Assembly (NCBI GenBank): GCA_031308135.1
Contig: JAHLJT010008756.1
Span: 79,748,130 to 79,812,129 of the forward strand
Length of the DNA stretch: 64,000 nt
Source: Acheta domesticus
Lineage: Eukaryota > Arthropoda > Insecta > Orthoptera > Gryllidae
Reading direction: 5' to 3'
Under the pieces are notes generated by a model. That model was not told the DNA's origin. It saw only the letters and a program-made list of their open reading frames with translations, and made no database searches. Each line of letters starts with the position of its first letter. Position 1 is the stretch's first letter. Made by a program: the position numbers and the translations under genes. Shown here in pieces: positions 54,401 through 64,000 of this stretch.

Positions 54401-57400
54401 ATCGTACGAACGTGAAGGAATCGGTTTACTTCCACGACAACATGGCAAACGACAACGTTGACTCGCGAGGAGAATAGGGATATTTCCTGAAACTTTTAAG
54501 ACGAGTTGAAGCCCTGCATCATGGTACCAATTTAATGTCAAGAATCCAGACTTCCCATGATTAACATGAAACATACTGCAGTCGGTCAAACACATAATTC
54601 TTTGTGCATTTTATTCCAAAGCACTTTCTTGCCTAGCTTTTTAGCCACAGTTGAGGTTCAAAAGTGGATTAATATCGCTTACGACAGAGTATTTCTCAGT
54701 ATGCAAAACTCTACAATTCTTTTTTATTAAGGTTGCTTTTTAACTGCTTGGTCAGGTAGCGACCAAAGGTAACTGTAAGGGGAACACATTAGGACAAAAT
54801 GAACACTCACAAACATCCATGCCTGGGGCGCGATTCGAACCCGCGACCCTTCTAGCCGAGGCATCCGTTACCCTTCAGCTTTAGCGACCTCGGCTATCCA
54901 CTCTAGCTCGCTAATTCTTATTGACGGCTGCTTATATGTATGTGAGACCACGACCGCAATCTACTTGGTATGTTCTTTCGTCTCCGCGATATATTAGATT
55001 AGATTAGATTTATTTAGACTGCAATTGGGCATAACCCGGTGGCAGCTAATTACAAAAACATAAATATACACAGCCTTTCAGTAATATAGAACACTAAAAC
55101 CACTAATAATAATAATAATAATAAGGTAATATAACTAGCAAATTATATACTAATTGTAGTAATAATAATGGTAAAATAATGATAATAATATAAAAACTGA
55201 CTGATTCATAAAACATTAAATTATATTAAGAGAGAAAACACACACACACTGCACTAGTATCACACTGCACTTCACTTCACTAAGACCTGAAAACATTTCC
55301 TTCTTTATTTCTCTGCTATACACTGCACTACACCTCACTTCACAATAGAACACTTATGCATCGCTATATAACCCACTATTCTCCCTCATTTACTTAATAA
55401 TACCCTAAATTAATTTCCTAAACTGTTGAACACTTTGAGGAAAGGGTTCAAAGGTTTTTGCAGGAAATCTATTCCATTCCGTAATCGTTCGATTTGTAAA
55501 AGAAAATTTCCTGACATCCGTTCTCTGTTGTCTTAAATTTATTTTGTGCCTGTGATCCATTCTACTGATGTATGTAGGAATACATAGCCGCCGATTAATT
55601 TCTTTCCAAGCTGGATGACCATTATAAGCTTTATACAAGGCGCATAGTCTTGCTACTGATCGCCTGTTTTTGAGTGAATCCCACCCTGCCGTTTTCTTGT
55701 CCCTGAAAGTAAATTTAGCTGCCCTATGCTGAATCCTTTCCAAGTGTTTACACTGCATAATCTTGTGCAGATCCCAACAACTTGTTCCATATTCCATTAT
55801 TGGACGAACAAGAGATAAATAAGCAATTTCCCTCGCGTTTGCCGTACTCTTTTTTAGGATGCGCATTACAAAGTGAAGAGATCTCCAGGCTTTCCCTACA
55901 ACAAAATCTACGTGTTTTTTCCAACTTAATTTACTATCGAAATGAATTCCTAGGTACTTGCACGAGGAAACTCTCGGAATAATGTCATTATTTAAACGGT
56001 AATGTGTTTCACTGTAATTATGACCCCTGCCAAAAGTGATGGATTTACTTTTAGAGCTATTTATGGACATTCCGTTATTTTCCGCCCAGTAATATAACGC
56101 ATCAAGATCCTTTTGCAGTATTTCTTCATCTCTTTTCGATAATACTACGATATATTATGCAATCGTCTGCAACATTTGAGGTTAATTGCGCCGGCAGATC
56201 ATTGACGAAAGCTAGAAATAGAAGGGGTCCAATGACACTCCCCTGCGGTATTCCTGACGTAACGCTTGCCCCGGAAGATAACTGTTGTCCAATTCGGACT
56301 TTCTGTTTTCTATCTCGCAGAAACTCGCTAATCCACGCCATCACCCTGGGATCTATGCCTGAATTCATTAATTTCTGTACAAGCCGATCGTGTGGAACGA
56401 CATCAAATGCTTTAGCAAAATCTATAACTACTGCATCTACTCTCCCGCCCGCGTCAATTTCATCTGCTAGATCCTGAAATAGCGTGACTACCTGACTTTC
56501 GCATGAATAACCACTCCTGAACCCGTGTTGCCCATCGTAGAGCCATTTTTTAATTTCCCATTCTTTCTTAATGTAACTCCCAACTAGATGCTCCATAAGC
56601 TTGCACACCACTCCATAAGCTTGCATATCGATCTCAATCTCGACCACGACCGCGACCGAGACCGAGACCACGACATCCTCCTTGCCAGCGAGGTATTCTC
56701 GTCACCCTTATGAAACAGAGTGAGCAGGAAAGGAAAAAGACTAGCTCTCTCAGAGACGCTCTAAAATTCCTTGTGCCTCTGGTCAGCACTCTCTCTCTCT
56801 TTTACGTCCTCTGCAAAGTGTTACATTTAATTTTAAAAATAAAGACTTCGTGCCATGCGTTCGAGCTCTGAGGTCAGTCATGTAGCGATGAATGCCTTGG
56901 AAAGCCAGTGACCCAGAAATAAGTATTGAAGATCTGTGAACTGGCGCCGTCGAATTCTGTTCAATTCAACAGCTCTTTGACTAACCACATTACAAATCAC
57001 AAAAACTCATCCCGCCTCGTCCTGCTTTACCATGTCCTGTCCGGCTGCGCCCTAACTCCCTGTGCGCACCGCTGCAACGCAATCCTTTACTGCATAAATG
57101 CAGTGCGAGCTGCATTATAAAAATTAGTAAAAAAATTACTTTGTAAAAAAAAATTGGGTGTTACATTTGAATCAAAACCTCGCTTTAATGATTTTCGACC
57201 GCTCTAAAGTAATCGTGCCAAACTGGGGGGATTCACTCCAGTACTATTGCAGTGGTTTAACAGTTTCGGGGAAATATACACACATATCTGTGTCTCAGAA
57301 TAAATGCTGCAAAGTTCTAGAACAAATAAAAATGGTTTCTTTTTGCGAATGAACATGTAGTGGGTAATTTCATAAAGCCGTGCTATATGCATTTCTACTA

Positions 57401-60400
57401 TGCATACGCTATGCCATTTGGCTCCGATTATTAGATCTCTATACACTGACGTTGGCAGATACATGATATCTCCTTGACTGCATTAAAACGTGACCTGCCG
57501 AACATCTCTGTTCTGTGCATGAAAATTTGTCTAAATATCAGTGGAATCATGATCTGTGTAACTCATTATATGAAATTTTCCATTTCATGTTCATTGCCAA
57601 AAAGTTATCATTTGCAACTTCTCTATACGTCCTAGATGTTTGTAACATTTATTCTAAGAAATGTATATACGTATATTTTCTCTTTTATATAATAGTTATT
57701 CAATGTTATTAAAGGCTCCGTTAGAGACTTTACGCACTGTGTAACCTGCAACATCGAATTTCTGCGCATGCGTCGAGTTGCGCGTATCACTTTTGAGCAT
57801 CATCGCATGCGCAGAAAGTCAAGATTACAGTCGACTGATGCAGGCTCCGTTATGCTCAAAGTCCCCAGCGTTTGATTTCGCTTCGTTTCCCTTTCGATAT
57901 TAACCCGGCCCAACGCATCGAGCCTCTAACGTGCACGTACCTTGTCCAGCTCGTAGTCGGTGAGCATGGCGAAGAGCACGCAGGGCAGGCCTTCGGCGTT
58001 GCCGCGCGGCAGCAGCATGTGCTGCGGCCAGCCGCAGCTGCAGAAGCTGAAGTCCTGCTGCTCGGGGGTGTTGTCGGGCGGGCGGTTGGTGTCCACGTCG
58101 CGGAACGTCTGCTCCCAGGGGATGGTGATGGACGACTGCGCGGACGAACGCTTCAGCTCCGACGCGCCGGGCGCCACTGGGAAGCACGGGCGACGAGTTA
58201 GCTCTACACTCTGATTAAAACGTAGGGCGAATGAACAGCGATCAGTGTGGTCGCGGTTATGCAATCGGGAGCTTCGTTACAACTTTTTTTTAAATTCTGA
58301 ACGTCGGATTCTGTGAGTCTGGCGTCACTCGGAGGCAGGGGCGAGGCGTCAGCTCTACACTCCGATTAAAGCGTAGGGGTCTGGTGACGACTAAGCGTGA
58401 CTACTTCGATTAAAGCGTAGAAATGTGATGAACACTGAGCATGGCAACTCCAATTAAAACGTTAGTCAAATTGACAGCAATTAGCTCGTTTGCGGCTATC
58501 CAAAGAAAATCTTCGATGCGACTTAATTTTTGATATTGAAGATCGCAATTGAACAACCGCGACCCAGTTGATCAAAAATCATTTTGCCCTACGTTTTAAA
58601 TCGAAATATACATGCTCAGTTGACTCAGAACCAGCTGTGAAGTGGAGAGTTTCAAACAAATTGCCCTGTAAATAATCCCGGTGCAGAATGCCCTATGAAT
58701 CGTCCCAATTGATTATTTAAATTATTTGTTTCTGTTACATTTCTACAACTCTCCCTTTATTTATTTTATTTTTTATTCTAAAACTGGGCGACCTATGGTG
58801 CTGTGGTCAGACTATTTACATTCCATCTCTAGGTACCGGGGTTTATATTCCTGTTGATACATGCGTTCATAATTTATTCTTTATCCATGGCACAGTAATA
58901 GAACAAATCTGAAAAAATCGAACAACCGGTGTTTTTAAATTTTTATCATGCTATATTAACTTGTTAATTTTTTAAATGTTCGAAAGTACACATGAAGCAC
59001 CCAATTTTTAAGTTGTTCTTTTATTTAACTTGGTGAGTGAGAGGAAGTCTGAAATGGAACGATTACCTCAGCACAGTGTCTGTAAATATTATGAGTTGAA
59101 GGTAAAAGTGGTTAGATAAAGCTACTTTTTCCGAACACGTTTTTCAGGGTAGCCATTCATTTCCTGGAAGAAATTTCGCCGACTCTTCCCAATTTTCCAG
59201 TGCATTTCTTTTTATTTTTCACTCATACGATTTGTTGAGTATTTCACGCTATTTATTTAAAATATTAAACAAACATAATACTAATTTTTATCTCTTTAAT
59301 TTCATCGTAATAAGCACAAAATTTTTAAAAATCCCAACAAATAAAAATGTAATCGCCTTTGTTCGCTGGACTATTTTTTAAGGAATAATATGTGGTACTA
59401 TAACCTTCTCAAAATTCCCCTTGACTTCTATCGATTCCTTTACAAATTCCCCATTTTCCCCCTAACTTTTTCATAGCAATGAAATTCCCTGATTATTCCC
59501 TGGTTTTCCAGAAAGTGGCCACCCTGCAGTTGGGATGTTCCGCGGAGAGCCTCACCTGTGGCCACGAACTTGTCCACCTCGACGAAGTAGTTCCGGTGGT
59601 CGGAGAAGCGCAGGGGGATGCCGCGCTCGTCCGTCTGCGGCGCCAGGAACACGCGCACCGTCACGCGCCTCGCGGCGCCCGTCGTGTTTTGCACCTGCGA
59701 GCACACGCCTTCGCATGTTACAGAGCAGGCTTGCACAAGGGCCCCAGCAACGCGCCCGACTTCTGGTGAAAGACTTTCACTTTTGGGGCAAGTGACCGCT
59801 GACCGGGCCCTTGGTGGGAGGAAAGCCCTCCGTCTCTTAAGACGAAAATGCATTGAATTATATTGAACAAAAACTTGAAATACCAGCTGTAGTTTCTGGA
59901 GAGGGGAGGTTTTCTATACTATTATTTCAGAATAAATTGCTCGACAACTTCCACATATTTCACGGTCAATCTTTACTGTTGCAATTGATTTTGAACATTT
60001 TTGTAATATAAATTACAAGAACAGAACATTTAGCCATTTCTCATTGTTAATAATAATACACACTTCATAAATTTAGTTCAGAAATATCTGGTTGTAATTC
60101 ACTTAACCATACTTGTTCAAATATAAATATTTTACTTTTTACTGTTGCTTTTTATCCGACACCATCTTCTGCCATACGAGACACGTTGTTGCTCCATTTG
60201 TCTCCGTGAATAAAAATTCGTGCTAGTACTTAGCATTGTACCGACAATTCTGATCAGTAAAATGAAGGAACAGCTCGGCCGTCGGGGATTATGCCAACTT
60301 TCCTGGTTCTCGTGGGGCGCCGTGGGGCGCGGGTTTCCTGGTGCCCCAAGAAGGGGCTCAAATGGGGGGCTTGTGCACCTCTGTTATAGAGGGGGCGTTC

Positions 60401-61501
60401 ATTGTTTTCTGGCGCTCAACGAGTTAGGTCATTGGTCCCGGAAGTGCGGTGCATTCCGGGAGGTGACGGTCTTCCTTTGACTCTCTTTGTATCGTGAAGA
60501 CAACAAATAGTATGTTCTCACATATCTTACGACAAGCAGCTCATTTCATGTAAAAATACGTCATTGCCCTTTCCTACGAAATGCGAAATGTCAGTATCTT
60601 TAAATACGTCCGAATGCCTCAATTGAAACTGTAATAATGTAAATGAACATTTATTAAAGTTGTTAGGGGTAAGAGTAGGCCTAATTATTGATTATTTGAT
60701 GTTTCAAAGCGCGTCGTCAACGGCTAAGGGCATTAGTCGCGTAACTTGTAGCGCGTTTTTTTTCTCGGCAGGTTTAGGTGTTCTTCCTTGGCTGGATGGT
60801 GAGACCCAGCGCCGATTTCCTAGACTACTGGGTTTTCGTAGAGAGGTATCTCAGGTATTGTTAGGGTACAGCTCCTGTATTCGTCTGGTATTGATCCGGA
60901 AAAACACGGGAAATTACCGATCAGAGCATCCGGCCGCTAGAATTCTCCTCCAAACAGCGGCTAAATTCGTTCCAGCTATCTAGCCAGTGTCGAAAATTCT
61001 ACCACCGTCGTGACTGGAATCCTAGGACTTCGACGTCAGACACACTTTAGTTACACGAGTTAATGCTCTCAACGACCTCGGCCAGTCATATTCCCACCGT
61101 GACCACGGTCCTCTTCATTCAAGGAAATTATCCGGTAGTATCAAGTTCCGTATCAAAGGCTACGTCAAGCATCTACCCATCAGTTTAAAACAAAACAATA
61201 AAATCCAGGAGGATTCCACTCACGCTGAAGGTGTAGTCGAAGGGCGCGTTCTGCAGGTGCTGCACGCGCACCAGGGTGGGGCCGCGGGGCGCGAAGTCCA
61301 GGCCGCGCGACAGCTCGATGTCGCTCTCCTGCAGGAAGGTGCGCAGGACGCCTGGGGCCGGGGGCGCTTGCTCGCCGGGCACTGTCGACGTCTGCACCGA
61401 CATCGCGGTCAGCGCCAGCCCTGCAATTCATCATGTGAAGAACTAGAACTTCAGTAAACGATTTACGTACATGTGTTAATGAAAATAGTGTTTTATGATA
61501 G

Positions 61502-61558
<57 letters not shown>

Positions 61559-63743
61559 GTGTCCCATTTAACTTAACTAATCAAAATACCTCGAAAAATA
61601 TGTGACGTACTAAAAACTGTCAAAGGCAAAACATTATCATCACCAAGGGAGACATTTGTGAGAATTGAAACCAAATTTCCCCGCTCGCCCCTTGAGGCTG
61701 TGGAGGGAGTCAACTTTGTAATCCTAAATGGAAACCCCTACTTTTTATTGCAGATTCGGATTCTACACTAAAAAATACGTAAGTTTGGTCTAAAACATTT
61801 CTTGATCGAAAGACGATTCGATTATTTGTATTTATGTACGTCCAGCGCCTTCAAATCGCCCGCGCTGATTTAACCACGTTAAATCAAATTCTTTAATGAA
61901 AAAATTAGGGAAAATTTCCATTTAAGTTTTCAAAGTTGCCTCCTCCTCCTCTAGAGGGCGGGGCAGGGAGATTTTATTTTAGGTCAGGCAGATTTTCCTA
62001 CTGGATACATTAATTTTTTGTCTGGAACATGTCTGTATCGTTTCTCTCGATCAAAAAATGTTTTAGATCGAAAAAAAAAAACATTTCAGAGAATGGTGCA
62101 GGCCTCAAGTTCGTTAAAAACGCTTCGAAAACAGCAAAAGTTAAAATTTTTTTTGACGTCTTCCTACAACTAAAATATTAAAGATGGAGATTTTTTCCTT
62201 AATGATATCTGTTCCTTAAAGAGAAATTTGGAATTAAGGTAATGTACAATTTTTCGAAAATTTGATTACTTTTCGCGTAATTTTGCGTGAAAATACGGGC
62301 GAGAAAGTACGTGCTGTTTTAGTACCACTAGTTTGGTATAGCCTTTTTGCAGCTAGATTTCAGGAACGTGGTGTGACGAAACGACTATATAAAATATTAG
62401 AGGAACTAAATTCGATTCCTTCATGGTTCAACAATCGCAATTGTACCAAAATTTCACCTGATGGTCTATTCACGATCTGCCTCAAATTGCTTTGTTTTCC
62501 CCTAGAAGGCTGCGAGTCGAGAATCTGTTACTGATCGTAAAGGAAATTTAGAAATAAAGAAAATTAAATTTAACATAAAGATATTAAATTGTGTCCTACT
62601 ATCCATTATATTAAAAGGAAGTTGATTGTGTCTCGTCATTTTCGACGTGTTAGTCCTAGTAAATGAATATTTATCTACAGATGAAATGAACAAATGAATT
62701 TAATTATTGAATGAATTTTATGAGCTTGCCGTTTCGAAGTTGATTAACAATAATTCTAATGCAGGAAAGTTCAGACCATGTAAAATATATTTCCACGTAG
62801 CCGATTAAACTACTTCGATATGAATGTATACATGCTAGACGTATTTATTAAGCACAGAGCTATAGATGTTCAGAGGGGGATGGATATAACTACAGTGTAA
62901 TTTCCATTATCAGAAATTCTATTATTTGGGAAATTAATTATACTGGTCAGATTCGTAATGAAAATGATTAAACGCATTAATATAAAAAAGTCGGTGATAC
63001 AATTAATCTGCTACATCGAGAGGATTAAATTAAACTATGAATTGACTTGCGATTTAAATTTGAAATGATCCGAAATATTACGTCAAAAATTAGGAAAGGA
63101 ATATTAGACATGCTAAAAGGAAAACAAAAACGTATTGTCTCACAAAAACTGTAACATGTAATATCTACATTGTAACATTGTAAATTGTAATATATTATTT
63201 GCTACATATTTCTTCTTATTTTAGCTTTTAATACAAAAAAGATTTCAATAATCAAGAATTTTGATTTTCAGAGGGACCACTTCCCTGGATAATCCACTAT
63301 CTACTTCTTTTGCATTTGATTCCATCTGTCTGATTTTTTCCCAGAGTATACAGAAACACTAGCCACTCGTAGGACTCGAACCCACACTAGTATATGAACC
63401 AAGACGCTTTAGTGTTACATGCCTCAGCAATTAGAATCAAGAAAAATGTTTACATTGTAAAAAATAAATTCAAGTCGCAAGTATGGGAATACAAAATCAC
63501 GCAAATATTTTCCATTGATGTCATAGGTTTAGGGTTAAGACTAAAGATAAACAGTTTCACGTGACTCCGGGTGGCACATGCGTATATAGATATTTTCGTA
63601 CCTGGCAGACCCAACTGTGCCTCTGAGTAGGGTTGCAAAGTATTCTTATACTCCCGGAAGATGTCATCAATGTAGGCATGCATCAAGTAGAATATAGGGT
63701 CCCGCATGGCCGTCGCCGGTTCAGTTACAGCCTGGATTTGCTC
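51201..63743 (-). CDS. Prophenoloxidase/hemocyanin-superfamily protein, C-terminal five exons
   Basis: Five minus-strand exons (63743-63602, 61420-61224, 59694-59556, 58176-57941, 51461-51201) with GT/AG borders join in frame to 975 bp: 324 residues plus TAA. The 5' part lies beyond the right edge. The encoded part starts in the copper-B helical region (ATAMRDPIFYLMHAYIDDIF; the His matches the third copper-B ligand of the family) and then covers the whole C-terminal domain (LSRGLDFAPRG, FLAPQTDERG, CSCGWPQHMLLPRG, PDRRPMGFPFDR). Four cysteines in FCSC and GRCKAAVSFC match the paired disulphides of insect prophenoloxidases. Prophenoloxidases oxidise phenols to quinones in haemolymph for melanisation and are activated by proteolysis; hemocyanins carry oxygen. 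The C-terminal half alone does not separate the two. Unusual residues are LMH where RWH is usual and SCGWP where GCGWP is usual. Confidence 0.88.
51530..52200 (-). mobile_element. tRNA-derived SINE, family A, copy 2, with AATC-type tail
   Basis: A B box is seen on the plus strand as GGACTCGAACC (52114-52124), so the SINE reads on the minus strand with its head at the right. The body shares AGCCGGGACAAGCTCTA, AACTACCAATCAGAGCAGCC and GGCCACTAGAATTCTCC with 25615-26150. The left end has repeated TTGATTGTTAGTGATTCCGG units and a (GATT)n run (51530-51552), giving an AATC-type 3' tail. It lies in the last phenoloxidase-like intron. Confidence 0.78.
52205..53790. other. Intronic DNA, one palindrome, no gene recognised
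   Basis: ACTAAACATGTTTAGT (52316-52331) is a perfect 16-base palindrome, and TTTAGTAAA / ACTAAACA motifs recur to about 52540. The rest is AT-rich without recognisable frames. Confidence 0.45.
53804..53896 (-). CDS. Candidate internal exon nested in the phenoloxidase-like intron
   Basis: 93 bp on the minus strand between a strong acceptor (T-run then ATAG) and a consensus donor (GAG then GTGAGT), open in the frame that starts with GTA. It encodes 31 residues rich in Lys, Arg and Ser, including KSKEPTKSGRKTKGRVRFRS. Exon length is a multiple of three and both borders can be phase 0. No partner exon was recognised nearby. It could be an exon of a nested gene, an alternative exon of the host gene, or part of a repeat. 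Confidence 0.35.
54745..54910 (-). mobile_element. tRNA-derived SINE, family B, copy 2
   Basis: On the minus strand the head reads GGATAGCCGAGGTCGCTAAA and then CGCGGGTTCGAATCGCGCCC, with the B box at 54832-54842 on the plus strand. The order and body match the copy at 35925-36080. Confidence 0.78.
54993..56645 (-). pseudogene. 5'-truncated LINE with reverse transcriptase, frameshifted
   Basis: The minus-strand frame to 56126 begins inside the reverse transcriptase (DGQHGFRSGYSCESQV, VVIDFAKAFDVVPHDRL, GIPQGSVIGPLLFLAFVNDL). It reaches VADDCIIYRSI, which carries the catalytic Asp pair but has Val in place of the usual aromatic residue. A frameshift near 56140 follows; the second frame (to 55405) has KYLGIHFDSKLSWKKHVDF and SLVRPIMEYGTSCW, ending KTFEPFPQSVQQFRKLI and a stop. 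The roughly 400-bp 3' UTR ends in ATTAGATT-type tandem units (54997-55012), as in LINEs with short tandem 3' ends. The 5' junction lies in a GACCGA-rich simple stretch at 56635-56675. The clade is uncertain. Confidence 0.8.
56680..57710. other. Intronic DNA, no feature recognised
   Basis: No coding frame or repeat terminus could be assigned here. Confidence 0.4.
57713..57865. mobile_element. Palindromic MITE-like unit
   Basis: Inverted halves meet at TTTCTGCGCATGCG (57748-57773 region) and CGCATGCGCAGAAAGT (57805-57820), with outer GACTTTACGCA / GGGGACTTTGAGCA pairs. A direct repeat GGCTCCGTTA occurs at both sides (57713 and 57843). It resembles the palindrome at 30797-30934 in design but not closely in sequence. 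Confidence 0.5.
57941..58176 (-). CDS. Phenoloxidase-like exon with CSCGWPQHM motif
   Basis: 236 bp between acceptor CTTCCCAG and donor GTACGT, entering in phase 1 and ending in phase 0. It encodes KRSSAQSSITIPWEQTFRDV, DFSFCSCGWPQHMLLPRGNA and VLFAMLTDYELDK. The family usually has CGCGWP; here Ser replaces the first Gly, next to the thioester-like site. Confidence 0.92.
58195..58470. repeat. Imperfect tandem units in a phenoloxidase-like intron
   Basis: A core (A/C)TC(C/T)GATTAAA(A/G)CGTAG occurs four times (58208, 58358, 58407 and 58448 regions), each followed by diverged GTGA / GACTA text with AACACTGAGCATGG-like or AACAGCGATCAGTGTGG-like sequence. Confidence 0.6.
58480..59550. other. Intronic AT-rich DNA
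   Basis: No element ends or coding frames were recognised between the two phenoloxidase-like exons. Confidence 0.45.
59556..59694 (-). CDS. Phenoloxidase-like exon, C-terminal domain core
   Basis: 139 bp between acceptor CTCGCAG and donor GTGAGG, entering in phase 0 and ending in phase 1. It encodes NTTGAARRVTVRVFLAPQTD, RGIPLRFSDHRNYFVEVDKF and VAT, equivalent to the GAARRGTVRIFLAPKTDERG block of the family. Confidence 0.9.
60220..60480. other. Moderately GC-rich intronic block
   Basis: GTGGGGCGCCGTGGGGCGCG (from 60313) and neighbouring G-rich text stand out from AT-rich surroundings. It is possibly a SINE or MITE remnant, but no second copy was found in this window. Confidence 0.3.
60755..61095 (-). 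mobile_element. tRNA-derived SINE, family A, copy 3
   Basis: It shares AATTACCGATCAGAGCATCC, GGCCGCTAGAATTCTCCTCC and AGCGGCTAAATTCGTTCC with the other family A copies. On the minus strand the head reads TGGCCGAGGTCGTTGAGAGC, like a tRNA A-box region; the B box is mutated (GATTCCAGTCA). Confidence 0.72.
61224..61420 (-). CDS. Phenoloxidase-like exon, start of C-terminal domain
   Basis: 197 bp between acceptor AATTGCAG and donor GTGAGT, entering in phase 1 and ending in phase 0. It encodes LRTFLQESDIELSRGLDFAP and LVRVQHLQNAPFDYTFS, matching the SRGLDFTPRG and FxHLxHxPFxY blocks of the family. A Met inside it is not a start. Confidence 0.9.
61502..61554. repeat. (AT)n microsatellite
   Basis: About 26 uninterrupted AT units, directly to the left of a GGGGTGTCCCATTTAAC sequence resembling a transposon end. 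Confidence 0.95.
61555..62340. mobile_element. Transposon remnants, two families
   Basis: The left side starts GCGGGGTGTCCCATTTAACT, similar in its GTGTCCCA core to the ends of the element at 492-1322. The right side ends GCTGTTTTAGTACCACTAGT (62317-62336), matching the right terminus of the element at 6757-8504. The two ends do not match each other, so this is probably two decayed insertions side by side. Confidence 0.5.
62345..63355. other. Intronic AT-rich DNA
   Basis: No gene, RNA or element boundary was recognised. Confidence 0.45.
63360..63440 (-). other. tRNA-like B box, probable SINE head
   Basis: The plus strand GGACTCGAACCC (63372-63383) is the inverse of a canonical B box (GGGTTCGAGTCC). 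About 45 bp to the right the minus strand reads TGCTGAGGCATGTAACACTA, in A-box position. It fits a tRNA-derived SINE head; no body could be matched. Confidence 0.5.
63602..63743 (-). CDS. Phenoloxidase-like exon, end of copper-B domain
   Basis: 142 bp between acceptor TTTACAG and donor GTACGA, starting in phase 0 and ending in phase 1. It encodes AMRDPIFYLMH, YIDDIFREYK and a C-terminal LPG. The expected preceding exon with the first two copper-B histidines was not found between 63744 and 64000. Confidence 0.88.
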
Positions 63744-64000
63744 CTGTAAAGGAAATGGAGACATCAGTTCAGGACGAATCGTTTTCCATTCGTACTCTGA
63801 ATAACAACGCATCTAAGGTAGCAGAGATAGGCACATGGCCAATCAACAGCCAAGGTTTGCTGCCTCAAAAAATTAAAGAAAGATTTTATATGTTCTACTT
63901 TTTTATTCAATTTACAATTTACATGATTTTTGTCCTTATTTACTGAGAGAGGTCCTTTGACACCTCTGGCAGTCCAGCCGAAAATTTTAAAATACACTGG

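Noticed and set aside
57960..58214. Plus-strand frames antisense to the phenoloxidase-like exons (also 59479-59866, 61257-61457 and 51327-51536)
   Set aside because: They are shadows of real minus-strand exons with family motifs and splice sites.
1..64000. CRISPR array, bacterial operon or phage features
   Set aside because: The tandem repeats lack regular unique spacers, and the coding regions are intron-bearing eukaryotic genes and insect transposons.

Overview
The window is nuclear DNA of an insect. It is AT-rich and has GC-rich exons with consensus GT/AG introns, TATA promoters and AATAAA signals. It also carries Jockey-type and other non-LTR retrotransposons, tRNA-derived SINEs, hAT-like and TA-flanked inverted-repeat elements, and a prophenoloxidase/hemocyanin-superfamily gene. 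Gene size and repeat load suggest a large-genome, probably hemimetabolous (polyneopteran) insect; that placement is inference. There is no bacterial gene organisation and no CRISPR.

Left third (about 3.9-23.4 kb): an array of four copies of a two-exon gene for a 58-residue secreted peptide. Three copies are on the plus strand (4108-5156, 11477-12140, 16450-17779) and one is on the minus strand (23170-22417). Each has a TATA box about 65 bp upstream of the ATG, a 15-bp first exon, a 0.5-1.2 kb intron and a 162-bp second exon. The predicted product is a signal peptide followed by a mature peptide of about 36 residues, built from two 15-residue modules of the form QIS-x7-PGL-x-Y. Exon 2 is almost identical in all four copies, even at silent sites, while introns, promoters and downstream DNA have clearly diverged. 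The duplicated unit extends well beyond the gene (5.2-6.7 kb resembles 12.2-13.8 kb; 10.9-11.5 kb resembles 15.9-16.4 kb). Transposons have since inserted into it. I do not recognise the family; a neuropeptide-like-precursor or cuticle-associated secreted peptide is a guess.

Middle (about 24-50.9 kb): no gene I can name. It holds SINEs, MITEs with readable target-site duplications, two GC-rich islands (26.6-27.1 and 32.9-33.45 kb), and a nested insertion. In the nested insertion, an hAT-like inverted-repeat element (37047-44546) contains a nearly full-length but frameshifted Jockey-type element (39725-44216) flanked by a 9-bp duplication. A decayed second LINE lies at 45.8-46.45 kb. From 46.5 to 50.6 kb I see AT-rich sequence without genes.

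Right part (51.2-64 kb): the last five exons, on the minus strand, of a prophenoloxidase/hemocyanin-like gene, joining in frame to 324 codons plus stop. They encode the end of the copper-B domain and the whole C-terminal immunoglobulin-like domain; the 5' part of the gene lies beyond the right edge. The 6.5-kb last intron holds a SINE, a 5'-truncated LINE and a well-spliced candidate exon of unknown origin. A short MITE sits just after the stop codon.

The peptide array and the phenoloxidase-like gene are separated by about 28 kb of repeats. Nothing in the sequence shows that they work together, although both could act in extracellular (cuticle or haemolymph) biology.
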